NCBI GenBank assembly: GCA_948684385.1 | Contig: CAPQCU010000006.1 | Span: 26,416 to 90,415 of the forward strand | Length of the DNA: 64,000 nucleotides | Direction of reading: 5' to 3' | Source of the DNA: an uncultured bacterium | Lineage (GTDB): Bacteria > Cyanobacteriota > Vampirovibrionia > Gastranaerophilales > Gastranaerophilaceae | In this document: piece after piece, positions 8,609 through 16,996 of the stretch | Position numbering within the stretch: the first letter of the stretch is position 1 | How the letters are laid out: every line of letters begins with the position of its first letter | Program-made: the position numbers and the translations under genes | Notes under the pieces: generated by a model | What the model was told of the DNA's origin: nothing | The model's input: only the letters and a program-made list of their open reading frames with translations | Database searches by the model: none

Positions 8609-10642
8609 TTATAAACGTATAATCAAAACAGGATTACCCTGTAATTTTGCAAACGAGTCAGTATTAGTGCTTAAATTCATTCCAAGCGCTCTGTTTACTG
8701 TGTGTAATATTAAGTCATCAACGCTTTTTTCTCCGCTGGAAACTACAATACCTGCAGCTTCGAACTTCCTGCTTGAACTGTTATATTTTATTTCTACGCT
8801 GATTTTGTTAGTTATTGGCGGTTTATTTAATAAAAGTAACTCTGTTTTTAAGTTAAGTTGTATGATTTTTCCTAATTTTACAAGATATCTTTTTGCAGAC
8901 GAGTTGGAAGCATATCCGGCAGGAACTTCCCAATCAACTTTCAGATTTGATACTAAAATAGAAGCATCCAGATTCTGTTCAATAACAGGAATTGTATCGG
9001 AAACACCCTCATTTTGATTATTCAAAGGAGCTGCTGACTCTACAGTTTCTATTGGCATAGCATCCTCAGTTTTTGAAGCTTCGCCGACTGCAGGCAGGCT
9101 GTCTACCGGCATATCATTATTAGGAACATCTTCATTAATTGCCCCTGCAAAATATTTAGTATATCCGAAATATCCAAGAGCTCCTGCAATTATTAAAAAT
9201 GCTATTAAAGTCACCGGTTTAAGTGAACTTTTTGGCTTTTGCACTGTTTCTTCTTCAAATTCCGGCTCAATTTCTTCGCTTTCATTTTGTGAAGCTTCTT
9301 CAGTGTTAAATAAAGCTTCTATTTCTTCTCCGGCAGGATTTTCAGTCTCATCATCTTCAGCCGGTAAGTCAACTTCGGGAGCGTTAGATAATTCTTCTAA
9401 AATATCATCGCTTTCATTACTAGGAGTGGCTTTTGTTGAAAAATCATAAGTTTCTTCGATATCTTCTTTAACTTCTTCCGGAATTTCAATTTCTACTTCA
9501 ACTTCTGCTTCCGGTTCTTCTTCAATGATTTCATCCTCAACAAAACTCAAAGGCTCTGGTTCGTTTTCTTCCGGCTCATCCAAAATTAATTCATCTTCAA
9601 TAATTTCTTCTTGCTCATTGTTTATTAAATCTAAATTATCAATTTCCGGCGCAGCTTCAAGCGTGATTTCTTCGTTGTCAAATTCAACTGCGTCAAAACC
9701 TTCCTGCTCTTCATCCTGCTCATCAGCTTCTTCTAAGCCTAAAGATAAATCGTCTGAGTTATTTTCAGCTTCTTCAAGCATCATTAAATCATTGTCTTCA
9801 GCTTCATCCAGAGGTTCAAAGCTCAATTCATCACTATTTTCTTCGCTTAACAAATCTTCTTCAATAGAATTATCTATATCCATTTCCTCTATTAAATCCA
9901 GCTCTGCCGAGCCTTCAAGAGAAAGTTCTTCGTCAAAAGCTTGAAGTGTATCTTCTTCCTGCTCCGGCAGTTCTTCAGCTTCAACTGTATTTTTTGCAAC
10001 AGAGATAAATTTAAATATTTCTTTCGCTTTGATAGCTTTAGCAAGTTTTATACGTCCTTCTTTCGATTGAAGTAAGGTTGAATAAAATTCGTTTTTATTT
10101 TCTATTCTGTTATCGATGTAAGCATAAATATCACTATCGCTGATATCTAAGTCTTCGTCTCTGTTCACAATAAGCGTTTCAATGTCATAAAACGACTGCA
10201 AATCGTTTTCACTGATATAATAGCTTCCATTAATAAGATTATTTTTTTGAATATTTTCCGGTGTAATAAATCCGATTACGCTTGCTCCTGATAAATCTTC
10301 ATTTATCTTTATAAACATATAAGCCAGCGGAAGAAGATTATTGTTAAAATGTGCTTCCGGAACACTGATTTCTTCTTCAGAGAAAAATACTCTTGCGTCA
10401 ATATAATTTCTGTTAATGTAAATATCAGAAATATCGATATCTTCTAATACTAATCCAATGTTATGCAGACCGCTTTGGGAATCAACATCATAAGTATCCT
10501 TATCAAAGAATTTAGAAGCAATACTACCGGCGATAGCATTTGCTACTGCACGATTTCTAATTCCGGTATCTGCAATCATTTTGCAAATATTTTGCGCCAG
10601 CTCAATATCACAGCTCTCTATTATAAAATTATCAGTATTCAC
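8609..10642 (-). CDS. Acidic single-pass membrane protein with TonB-C-like domain
   Basis: The 677-residue protein has a folded N-terminal domain (about 1-215) and a long Glu/Asp-rich tether (about 220-460). A Lys-containing stop (QKPKSSLK) leads into one membrane helix (about 472-492), followed by a Pro/Ala/Glu linker and a C-terminal domain (about 551-677). The C-terminal domain has the rhythm of TonB/TolA C-terminal domains: ISVEIKYN, then VVSSGEKSVDDLILHTVNRAL, ending GNPVLIIRL. I infer that the acidic part is cytoplasmic and the last domain periplasmic. The start is a GTG with GGAGAG seven bases upstream. It heads the three-gene acidic/STAND cluster and diverges from the transglycosylase gene. 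Function not known. Confidence 0.65.
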   Translation of the reverse strand: MNTDNFIIESCDIELAQNICKMIADTGIRNRAVANAIAGSIASKFFDKDTYDVDSQSGLHNIGLVLEDIDISDIYINRNYIDARVFFSEEEISVPEAHFNNNLLPLAYMFIKINEDLSGASVIGFITPENIQKNNLINGSYYISENDLQSFYDIETLIVNRDEDLDISDSDIYAYIDNRIENKNEFYSTLLQSKEGRIKLAKAIKAKEIFKFISVAKNTVEAEELPEQEEDTLQAFDEELSLEGSAELDLIEEMDIDNSIEEDLLSEENSDELSFEPLDEAEDNDLMMLEEAENNSDDLSLGLEEADEQDEEQEGFDAVEFDNEEITLEAAPEIDNLDLINNEQEEIIEDELILDEPEENEPEPLSFVEDEIIEEEPEAEVEVEIEIPEEVKEDIEETYDFSTKATPSNESDDILEELSNAPEVDLPAEDDETENPAGEEIEALFNTEEASQNESEEIEPEFEEETVQKPKSSLKPVTLIAFLIIAGALGYFGYTKYFAGAINEDVPNNDMPVDSLPAVGEASKTEDAMPIETVESAAPLNNQNEGVSDTIPVIEQNLDASILVSNLKVDWEVPAGYASNSSAKRYLVKLGKIIQLNLKTELLLLNKPPITNKISVEIKYNSSSRKFEAAGIVVSSGEKSVDDLILHTVNRALGMNLSTNTDSFAKLQGNPVLIIRL

Positions 10643-10720
10643 CTAACACTCTCCCATACTATGTGTAATAATACCATACTATAAAAAAAAAATCTATATT
10701 TGAGCATGCCTTATCTTGAC

Positions 10721-10734
10721 ATTTAGTACTAAAT
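10721..10734. promoter_or_regulatory. Perfect 14-bp palindrome in divergent promoter region
   Basis: ATTTAGTACTAAAT is its own reverse complement. It begins at the final A of a TTGACA hexamer (10716-10721) in the gap between the acidic membrane protein gene and the transglycosylase gene, so a dimeric repressor site over a plus-strand promoter is plausible. GCATGC words occur on both sides (10704, 10774). Function inferred. Confidence 0.45.
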
Positions 10735-10820
10735 AATTAAATCAAATAGTGGATATTTAAAAATATTTATTAAAGCATGCACTAACTTTACCCGTTTACG
10801 TAATTGAAAGGATTATATAC

Positions 10821-11480
10821 ATGTTTTCATCAATGATACAAAATCTATTATCTTCATCAGGTCAGGCAAGCGCTATGCAGCGTGCTGTTCAGATGAATAA
10901 CTACGTAAATAATTTTAATGCTCAGCTGAATCCTGTAGAAAAAAAGCAAACAGATAATCAACAAGCACAGGTTCAGTCTTTTGATAAAGTCTTAAGAAAT
11001 ACTGCCGGAGTAAAGTTTGGAGATTTGCTTGCAAAACCTGTTACAAAAGTTAATGCAAATATTTATACAGCTCAGGCAAGTTCGGCTTCTGAAAAAATTA
11101 CATCAAAAGAACAAATTAAAAATATTATATTCAGAGCAGCAAAAAAGCATGGTGTTGATGAAAAACTTGTAAATGCTCTTGTTAAACAAGAATCCGGTTT
11201 TAATCCAAACGCTAAGTCAAAAGTGGGAGCAATGGGCTTAATGCAGCTCATGCCGGCAACTGCCAAAGGACTCGGGGTTACAAATCCTATGGATCCTGAA
11301 CAGAATGTTGAAGGCGGAGTTAAATACTTAAAATCCATGCTCAATAAATATAACGGTAATGTAATCCTTGCACTTGCTGCATATAATGCAGGTCCGGGTG
11401 CTGTCGATAAGTATTCCGGTGTTCCTCCTTATAAAGAAACCCAGAACTATGTAAAGTCAATACTTGCAAACTACCTCTAA
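10821..11480 (+). CDS. Lytic transglycosylase, SLT domain
   Basis: The protein cleaves peptidoglycan glycan strands to 1,6-anhydro-muropeptides. The 219-residue protein has a polar first 95 residues and a C-terminal Slt70-type domain. Catalytic Glu124 lies in KQESGFNPNAKS, followed by GAMGLMQLMPATA (136-148) and AAYNAGPGAV (186-195), all typical of the family. No classical signal peptide is seen at the N terminus (MFSSMIQNLLSSSG), so the export route is unclear; a flagellar/secretion-linked or cytosolic-start export is possible. AAAGGA precedes the ATG. The stop overlaps the convergent gene's stop in CTAA. Family assignment is firm. Confidence 0.88.
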   Translation: MFSSMIQNLLSSSGQASAMQRAVQMNNYVNNFNAQLNPVEKKQTDNQQAQVQSFDKVLRNTAGVKFGDLLAKPVTKVNANIYTAQASSASEKITSKEQIKNIIFRAAKKHGVDEKLVNALVKQESGFNPNAKSKVGAMGLMQLMPATAKGLGVTNPMDPEQNVEGGVKYLKSMLNKYNGNVILALAAYNAGPGAVDKYSGVPPYKETQNYVKSILANYL

Positions 11481-13396
11481 GCTGACTTTTCCAGCCTTTT
11501 TGCTTCGCGTTCTCTGTCCTGTTTTTCGTGAATACGCCTTGTGTTAGCATAAGTTAATCTCGGTATGAACCAGCCTAACAGGTAAGGAGAGATAAAGAAT
11601 GTTGTTAATAAGCCCGGAACAGAGGTCAAACCTCTTGCAAAAGTTGCAATCTTATTACTTTTTGCATTTCCGGCAGCTTTCATAAGTTTTTTGATTAACT
11701 CATCAGCATTAGATTTATCTAATTTTTCGACAATTGAGATAATCTTCTTATTCTTTTCAGCTTTTTGCCTTCCTTTTAATGAAGCTAAATCTTTAAATAC
11801 AGAGTCGGCATGCTCTGATTTAGATATAATTTTTTGTAAATCGCCGCCATTATTATCGATATATTTACAGAAATTTAACATCTTGGCTTTGGTGTCTACT
11901 TTATTATATAAAGCATTGATTTCAGAGTTTGTTAAAACATGCGCTTTGCTGTAAGGATTTATTAAATCGAGAGTAGATTTAAGTTTTGATTTTGCTGTTC
12001 TGTCTTTATGCATAAGAACAAAACCTGATTGCTTTTCATAAGAAGTTACACATGCTCTTGTAAGCATAGGAACTGCAAATACAACAGCAAGGCTTGACGT
12101 TACATCTCTTATAAGAATCTCCCACAGCTCTGTTAAATCTTTTTTGCCGTTTTCATCTGTTTGAGCGCGGCTGTAAGCTCTCATTCCTCTTGGAGCAAGA
12201 AGCCCGAATAACGATAAGCCTGCCATCAAAGTATTTGTAAAATTGTGCCCGTTGTATTCAAGCTCGGATGATACAAAATCACTTTTATTCTTGTCAATGG
12301 CTTTGCCAAGTTTTTCAAGTATATTTTTGTTTGGTTTATTTCCTTTGAATGTGACGTTTTTATTGTTAGAGGTGCTTTCAGTCTGTAGGTTTGACTTTTC
12401 AGCCTTTTCACTTAACCCTCCATTTACATCTCCATTTACCCCCCGGGCACCTGGAGCAGTGTTGCTTCTTGCGTAAAGTTTTGGCAGTACTGAAAGTACG
12501 CCTAAAGTTGCTGCCATTGTGGAAATATTTGTTATTAATCTCTTTGCAAGTGATTTATCTTTAATGCTTTCTGCTGCCAGCTCGTCCAATTTATCCAGAT
12601 GTTTGTTAGCAGTGATTGCATCATTAGAATACTTAATCATAGCGTCGATTGCATCTTTTGTAGCAAAAGCTTTTTTGCTGTCAAATTTTTCAGAACCAAA
12701 CTTAACTTTTTGCAGCATTTCTAAATCAGAACCTTTTGAATATTTGATATTGCTGATATGCTCAACAATATTATTCATGCATTCTGATTTGTATTTTGAT
12801 TTACCGCGGAATTTCTTTAGCTTAACTCCTTCCGGTATTTTTTCCATGTTATTAATTTGTTTTAAAATATAATCAATAGACTCTTTTGAAGTATTTTCTT
12901 TTCCAAGAGTGTCTTGAAGCATCTTTTCTATATTTATTTTATAGAATTCCTGCTTGAACTTATTTCTGTCTTTTAAAAGTTTTTTATCAAAGTCAGGTTT
13001 TGTAATAACTTCTTTCAGACTGTTTCCAAATCTTTTTATTAATTGAGAGTTTACGCTTGTCGAATGCCCGAATTTAGCAGCAATAAGCATGGCAATTGGT
13101 GCAACTGCCATCATACAAGGCCCTGTTAGACCTTCCCTGCCTAAAACTTCAAACCCTTCCTGTTTGTTATAATGACCGGTATTTTCTTTGTCTCTCAAAA
13201 AACCTGCAGCGGTTCTCGGTACTGTCATTCCGCCGAAATCCTGAATTAAGAACGAGGCAAGAAACCCTTTATCTTCAATCCACTGCATAGTATTACCGCT
13301 AAGGTTGAGCAAATTCGGCATGCCTGCTCTAAAAGCAGGTTGGTGTTTTATATTATTTACAGGTACACCCTGATTTGTATTCTGATTAACTTTCAA
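11477..13396 (-). CDS. Multi-pass membrane protein with FRAG/FKGN motifs, unknown function
   Basis: Not recognised. About 639 residues with hydrophobic segments near 90-112, 290-312, 383-400, 430-450 and 595-620, separated by Lys-rich helical stretches. Near the N terminus is NNIKHQPAFRAGMP, and midway NVTFKGNKPNK; similar aromatic-basic words appear near the start of the gene at 43329. A Gly/Asn-rich linker (GVNGDVNGG) is encoded over a GGGGTAAAT word at 12434-12442. The frame opens at GTG 13402, but AAGGA lies nine bases before the TTG at 13396 and only three before the GTG, so TTG was preferred. It is convergent with the transglycosylase gene and shares a four-base stop. Confidence 0.65.
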   Translation of the reverse strand: MKVNQNTNQGVPVNNIKHQPAFRAGMPNLLNLSGNTMQWIEDKGFLASFLIQDFGGMTVPRTAAGFLRDKENTGHYNKQEGFEVLGREGLTGPCMMAVAPIAMLIAAKFGHSTSVNSQLIKRFGNSLKEVITKPDFDKKLLKDRNKFKQEFYKINIEKMLQDTLGKENTSKESIDYILKQINNMEKIPEGVKLKKFRGKSKYKSECMNNIVEHISNIKYSKGSDLEMLQKVKFGSEKFDSKKAFATKDAIDAMIKYSNDAITANKHLDKLDELAAESIKDKSLAKRLITNISTMAATLGVLSVLPKLYARSNTAPGARGVNGDVNGGLSEKAEKSNLQTESTSNNKNVTFKGNKPNKNILEKLGKAIDKNKSDFVSSELEYNGHNFTNTLMAGLSLFGLLAPRGMRAYSRAQTDENGKKDLTELWEILIRDVTSSLAVVFAVPMLTRACVTSYEKQSGFVLMHKDRTAKSKLKSTLDLINPYSKAHVLTNSEINALYNKVDTKAKMLNFCKYIDNNGGDLQKIISKSEHADSVFKDLASLKGRQKAEKNKKIISIVEKLDKSNADELIKKLMKAAGNAKSNKIATFARGLTSVPGLLTTFFISPYLLGWFIPRLTYANTRRIHEKQDREREAKRLEKSA

Positions 13397-13452
13397 GCAC
13401 ACTAATCCTTATTACATATATTAAAAAGTTGTTTAAATCTAAAAATTTGACC

Positions 13453-13485
13453 AAATGTAACAGAAAAATTTTTTTTGTTACATTT
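13453..13485. promoter_or_regulatory. 10-bp inverted repeat upstream of rpoB
   Basis: AAATGTAACA (13453-13462) and TGTTACATTT (13476-13485) are perfect inverted copies around a 13-base A/T spacer. The element lies in the divergent gap before rpoB, just ahead of a TTTGTAAA pair. It could be a regulator site or a weak terminator-like hairpin. Role inferred. Confidence 0.4.
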
Positions 13486-13491
13486 TAATTC

Positions 13492-13509
13492 TTTGTAAAT
13501 TTTTGTAAA
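13492..13509 (+). promoter_or_regulatory. Paired TTTGTAAA words upstream of rpoB
   Basis: Two exact TTTGTAAA octamers, 13492-13499 and 13502-13509, with ten-base spacing, lie about 40-55 bases upstream of the predicted -35 box of rpoB. This is the same arrangement as at 3789. Confidence 0.45.
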
Positions 13510-13548
13510 CAAACCTCTTGAAAAATTGTACTTTATACCCTTATTAAC

Positions 13549-13576
13549 TTGACTCAATATTTTGATGGTGTACGAT
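13549..13576 (+). promoter_or_regulatory. Predicted rpoB operon promoter
   Basis: TTGACT (13549-13554) and TACGAT (13571-13576) form a sigma-70 type pair with a 16-base spacer, and TG directly precedes the -10. The leader to the rpoB ATG would be about 85-90 bases. Confidence 0.5.
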
Positions 13577-13669
13577 AGTAAAACATGCTGTATATGGGAT
13601 AATTATGTCCGAAATAGAAAGTAGAAAAAATTTTATATAGTACATCATTAGAATAGATGAGGTGAATTA

Positions 13670-16600
13670 ATGTCGACAGAATATGCAAAAAGAGTAACTC
13701 CAATGGGTATACCTAATACTCGTTTGGATGATTTACCGGATTTAATTGACGTGCAGAAAAAATCATTTGAATGGTTTTTAAAAGAAGGGCTTAAAGAAGA
13801 GTTATTAGCTTTCTCTCCTGTAAAAGACTATACAGGAAGATTAGAACTTCACTTCTTGCCTAACTACACGTTTGATAATGCAAAATACACAGTAGAAGAA
13901 GCTCGTATCCATGACGCAACTTATGCAAAACAGCTTCGTGTAATGGTAAGACTCGTTAACCGTGACAGCGGTGAAATTAAAGAACAGGAAGTTTACATCG
14001 GTGATATTCCTACAATGACTGACAAGGGTACTTTTATTGTTAATGGTGCTGAACGTGTTATTGTTTCACAAATTGTTCGTTCACCGGGTGTTTACTTCAA
14101 AAGAGAAATCTCTCCGACCGGTAAGAGATTGTATAATGCTACAATGATTCCTAACCGCGGGGCATGGTTGAAAATTGAAACAGATTCTAACGATATTATT
14201 TACGTTAAAATCGATAAAAACAGAAAAATCCTTGCTACAACTTTATTGAAAGCAATGGGTATTACTGTTTCTGAAATGGAATCTTTATTCACTCACTTTG
14301 AATTCTTGAAAAAGACTCTGGATAAAGATACAACAGAAACAACAGACGATGCTTTAATTGATTTGTATAAAAAATTAAGACCGGGCGACCCTGCTTCTGC
14401 TCAAGGCGGACGTCAAATTCTTGAATCAAGATTTTTTGATGATAAGAAATACGATATTGGCCGCGTAGGTCGTTACAAATTAAACAAAAAATTGAACTTG
14501 AATATTCCTAAGAACCAGAGAACATTAACTGTTCAGGATATCGTAGCTTCAATTGAATACTTAATCAACTTAACTTACGATGAAGGTTCTTTGGACGATA
14601 TTGACCACTTAGGAAACAGAAGAATTCGTTCAGTTGGTGAATTGTTACAGAACCAGTTCAGAGTTGGTCTTTCAAGAATTGAAAGAATTGTTAAAGAAAG
14701 AATGACTCTTCAGGATTCTGAAACTTTAACTCCGCTGAACTTATTGAACACAAAACCTTTAGTTGCTTCATTGAAAGAATTCTTCGGTTCTTCTCAGTTA
14801 TCACAGTTCATGGACCAGATTAACCCGTTAGCTGAGCTTACTCACAAGAGACGTATTTCAGCTCTTGGACCTGGCGGTTTGCAGAGAGAAAGAGCTGGAT
14901 TTGCTGTTCGTGACATCCACCCTTCTCACTACGGTCGTATTTGTCCGATTGAAACTCCGGAAGGTCCGAACGCAGGTTTGATTGGTTCATTGGCTACTCA
15001 CGCAAGAGTTAATGATTATGGTTTCATTGAATCACCGTTCTTTGTTGTAAAAGACGGAGTTGTAACAGACGAAGTTGTTTATATGACAGCTGACGAAGAT
15101 GAAAACTACAGATGTGCTCCTGCAGACGTTCAATTGAACCCTGACAACACATTTAAAGACGCTCAAATTCCTGTTCGTTACAGATCAGAATTCATTATGA
15201 GTGATGCTTCTAAAGCTGACTATATGGGTGTCTGCCCTATTCAGATTATCTCAGTTGCGACATCTATGATTCCGTTTATTGAACACGATGACGCAAACCG
15301 TGCATTGATGGGATCAAACATGCAACGTCAGTCAGTTCCTCTTCTAATTACTGAAAGACCGGTTGTTGGTACAGGCATGGAAAGAAGAGTTGCAAAAGAC
15401 TCAGGTATGGTAGTTTGTGCTAAAGTTGACGGTGTTGTTGAAAGAGTTGTCGGTGAAGAAATTATCATCAGAGACGTAAACGGTAAACAGCATTTACACA
15501 CTTTGATGAAATATGTTCGTTCTAACCAGGACACCTGTATTAATCAGAAACCGATTGTACACGAAGGAGACAAAGTTCAGGCAGGTGATGTAATCGCAGA
15601 CGGTGCATCTACAAGCTGCGGTGAGCTTTCAATCGGTAAAAACATTCTGGTAGCTTACATGCCTTGGGAAGGGTTCAACTTCGAAGATGCTATCTTGCTT
15701 TCTGAAAGATGCGTACATGATGATATCTTTACATCAGTTCACATTGAAAAATTAGAAATAGATGCACGTCAAACTAAGCTTGGACCTGAAGAAATTACAA
15801 GAGAAATTCCTAACGTATCAGAAGAAGCTTTGAGACACTTAGACGAACGCGGTATTGTTCGTATCGGTGCAAGAGTTTACGCTGATGATATTCTTGTTGG
15901 TAAAGTTACTCCAAAAGGTGAAAGCGAACATCCGCCTGAAGAAAAACTTTTGAGAGCAATCTTTGCTGAAAAAGCAAGAGATGTTAAAGATAATTCACTA
16001 AGAGTTCCTCACGGTGAAGGCGGTAGAGTACTTGACGTTAAAGTATTTGACAGAGAAAAAGGTGATGAATTGCCGCCTGGAGCAAATACTGTAATCAGAG
16101 TTTACATTGCTCAAAAACGTAAAGTATCTGTTGGTGATAAACTTTCAGGTCGTCACGGTAACAAGGGTATTGTTTCAAGAATTCTTCCAAAAGAAGATAT
16201 GCCATTCTTGCCAGACGGTACTCCGGTTGATATCGTGTTGAACCCACTTGGTGTTCCTTCCCGTATGAACGTAGGTCAAACTTATGAATGCTTATTAGGT
16301 TTAGCTGCTTACTTAACAGGTGACCATTACGAAGCTCCGTCATTTGATGAAAGATATGGTGATAATCAGTCTGAAATCGCAACAAGAGCTGAGTTGGTTC
16401 GCGGTATTAAAGAATCAGGATGCGACTGGGTAAGAGAAGACGGTAAGGTTTACTTAATCGATGGTAGAACAGGTGAACCGTTTGATGAACCTATTGCAGT
16501 TGGTTTATCTTATATCTTGAAACTTGTTCACTTGGTTGATGATAAAATCCACGCACGTTCAACTGGTCCTTACTCATTAGTAACACAGCAGCCTCTCGGC

Positions 16601-16984
16601 GGTAAGGCACAGTTCGGAGGACAAAGATTCGGTGAAATGGAAGTTTGGGCATTGGAAGCTTACGGTGCTGCTTATACTCTGCAAGAAATGTTAACAATCA
16701 AATCAGATGATGTTAATGGTCGTAACAGAGCTTATGAAGCAATCGTTAAGGGTGACAATATTCCAAGACCTGGTATTCCTGAATCATTTAAGGTACTTGT
16801 AAGAGAATTGCAAAGTATCGGTTTAGATATTACAGTTGCTAAGAAAAACGGTGTAGAAGTTGACTTGATGTCTGATATGGACGATTTGCGCAAAGCAGCG
16901 CCAAAAAGAACTTTATCAGATATTGATTCAGAGTTGTTAAACATTAACTTCTTTGACACTTCTGCTACACTGGGTGAAATATAA
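13670..16984 (+). CDS. rpoB: RNA polymerase subunit beta
   Basis: RpoB forms one side of the polymerase active centre and rifampicin pocket. The 1104-residue protein is compact, as in cyanobacteria. Recognisable stretches are GPGGLQRERAGFAVRDIHPS with HYGRICPIETPEGPNAGLIG (rif/fork region), and GDKLSGRHGNKGIVSRILP with GVPSRMNVGQ (active-site region). The C-terminal QQPLGGKAQFGGQRFGEMEV clamp segment follows. GAGGTG precedes the ATG. rplJ and rplL are not upstream, in keeping with the cyanobacterial arrangement where rpoB-rpoC1-rpoC2 stands alone. Codons in this gene end in C more often than in its neighbours (ttc, aac, gac), as expected for high expression. Confidence 0.98.
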   Translation: MSTEYAKRVTPMGIPNTRLDDLPDLIDVQKKSFEWFLKEGLKEELLAFSPVKDYTGRLELHFLPNYTFDNAKYTVEEARIHDATYAKQLRVMVRLVNRDSGEIKEQEVYIGDIPTMTDKGTFIVNGAERVIVSQIVRSPGVYFKREISPTGKRLYNATMIPNRGAWLKIETDSNDIIYVKIDKNRKILATTLLKAMGITVSEMESLFTHFEFLKKTLDKDTTETTDDALIDLYKKLRPGDPASAQGGRQILESRFFDDKKYDIGRVGRYKLNKKLNLNIPKNQRTLTVQDIVASIEYLINLTYDEGSLDDIDHLGNRRIRSVGELLQNQFRVGLSRIERIVKERMTLQDSETLTPLNLLNTKPLVASLKEFFGSSQLSQFMDQINPLAELTHKRRISALGPGGLQRERAGFAVRDIHPSHYGRICPIETPEGPNAGLIGSLATHARVNDYGFIESPFFVVKDGVVTDEVVYMTADEDENYRCAPADVQLNPDNTFKDAQIPVRYRSEFIMSDASKADYMGVCPIQIISVATSMIPFIEHDDANRALMGSNMQRQSVPLLITERPVVGTGMERRVAKDSGMVVCAKVDGVVERVVGEEIIIRDVNGKQHLHTLMKYVRSNQDTCINQKPIVHEGDKVQAGDVIADGASTSCGELSIGKNILVAYMPWEGFNFEDAILLSERCVHDDIFTSVHIEKLEIDARQTKLGPEEITREIPNVSEEALRHLDERGIVRIGARVYADDILVGKVTPKGESEHPPEEKLLRAIFAEKARDVKDNSLRVPHGEGGRVLDVKVFDREKGDELPPGANTVIRVYIAQKRKVSVGDKLSGRHGNKGIVSRILPKEDMPFLPDGTPVDIVLNPLGVPSRMNVGQTYECLLGLAAYLTGDHYEAPSFDERYGDNQSEIATRAELVRGIKESGCDWVREDGKVYLIDGRTGEPFDEPIAVGLSYILKLVHLVDDKIHARSTGPYSLVTQQPLGGKAQFGGQRFGEMEVWALEAYGAAYTLQEMLTIKSDDVNGRNRAYEAIVKGDNIPRPGIPESFKVLVRELQSIGLDITVAKKNGVEVDLMSDMDDLRKAAPKRTLSDIDSELLNINFFDTSATLGEI

Positions 16985-16996
16985 GGAGATAGAAAA

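Noticed and set aside
9525..9944. Ser-rich plus-strand open frame
   Set aside because: It is the antisense of the Glu/Asp-rich tether; GAA and GAT codons read as TTC and ATC/TCA, giving open Ser-rich frames. The frame at 7625-7891 is the same effect.
16095..16385. 96-codon minus-strand frame inside rpoB
   Set aside because: Antisense to the conserved polymerase core; shadow frame.
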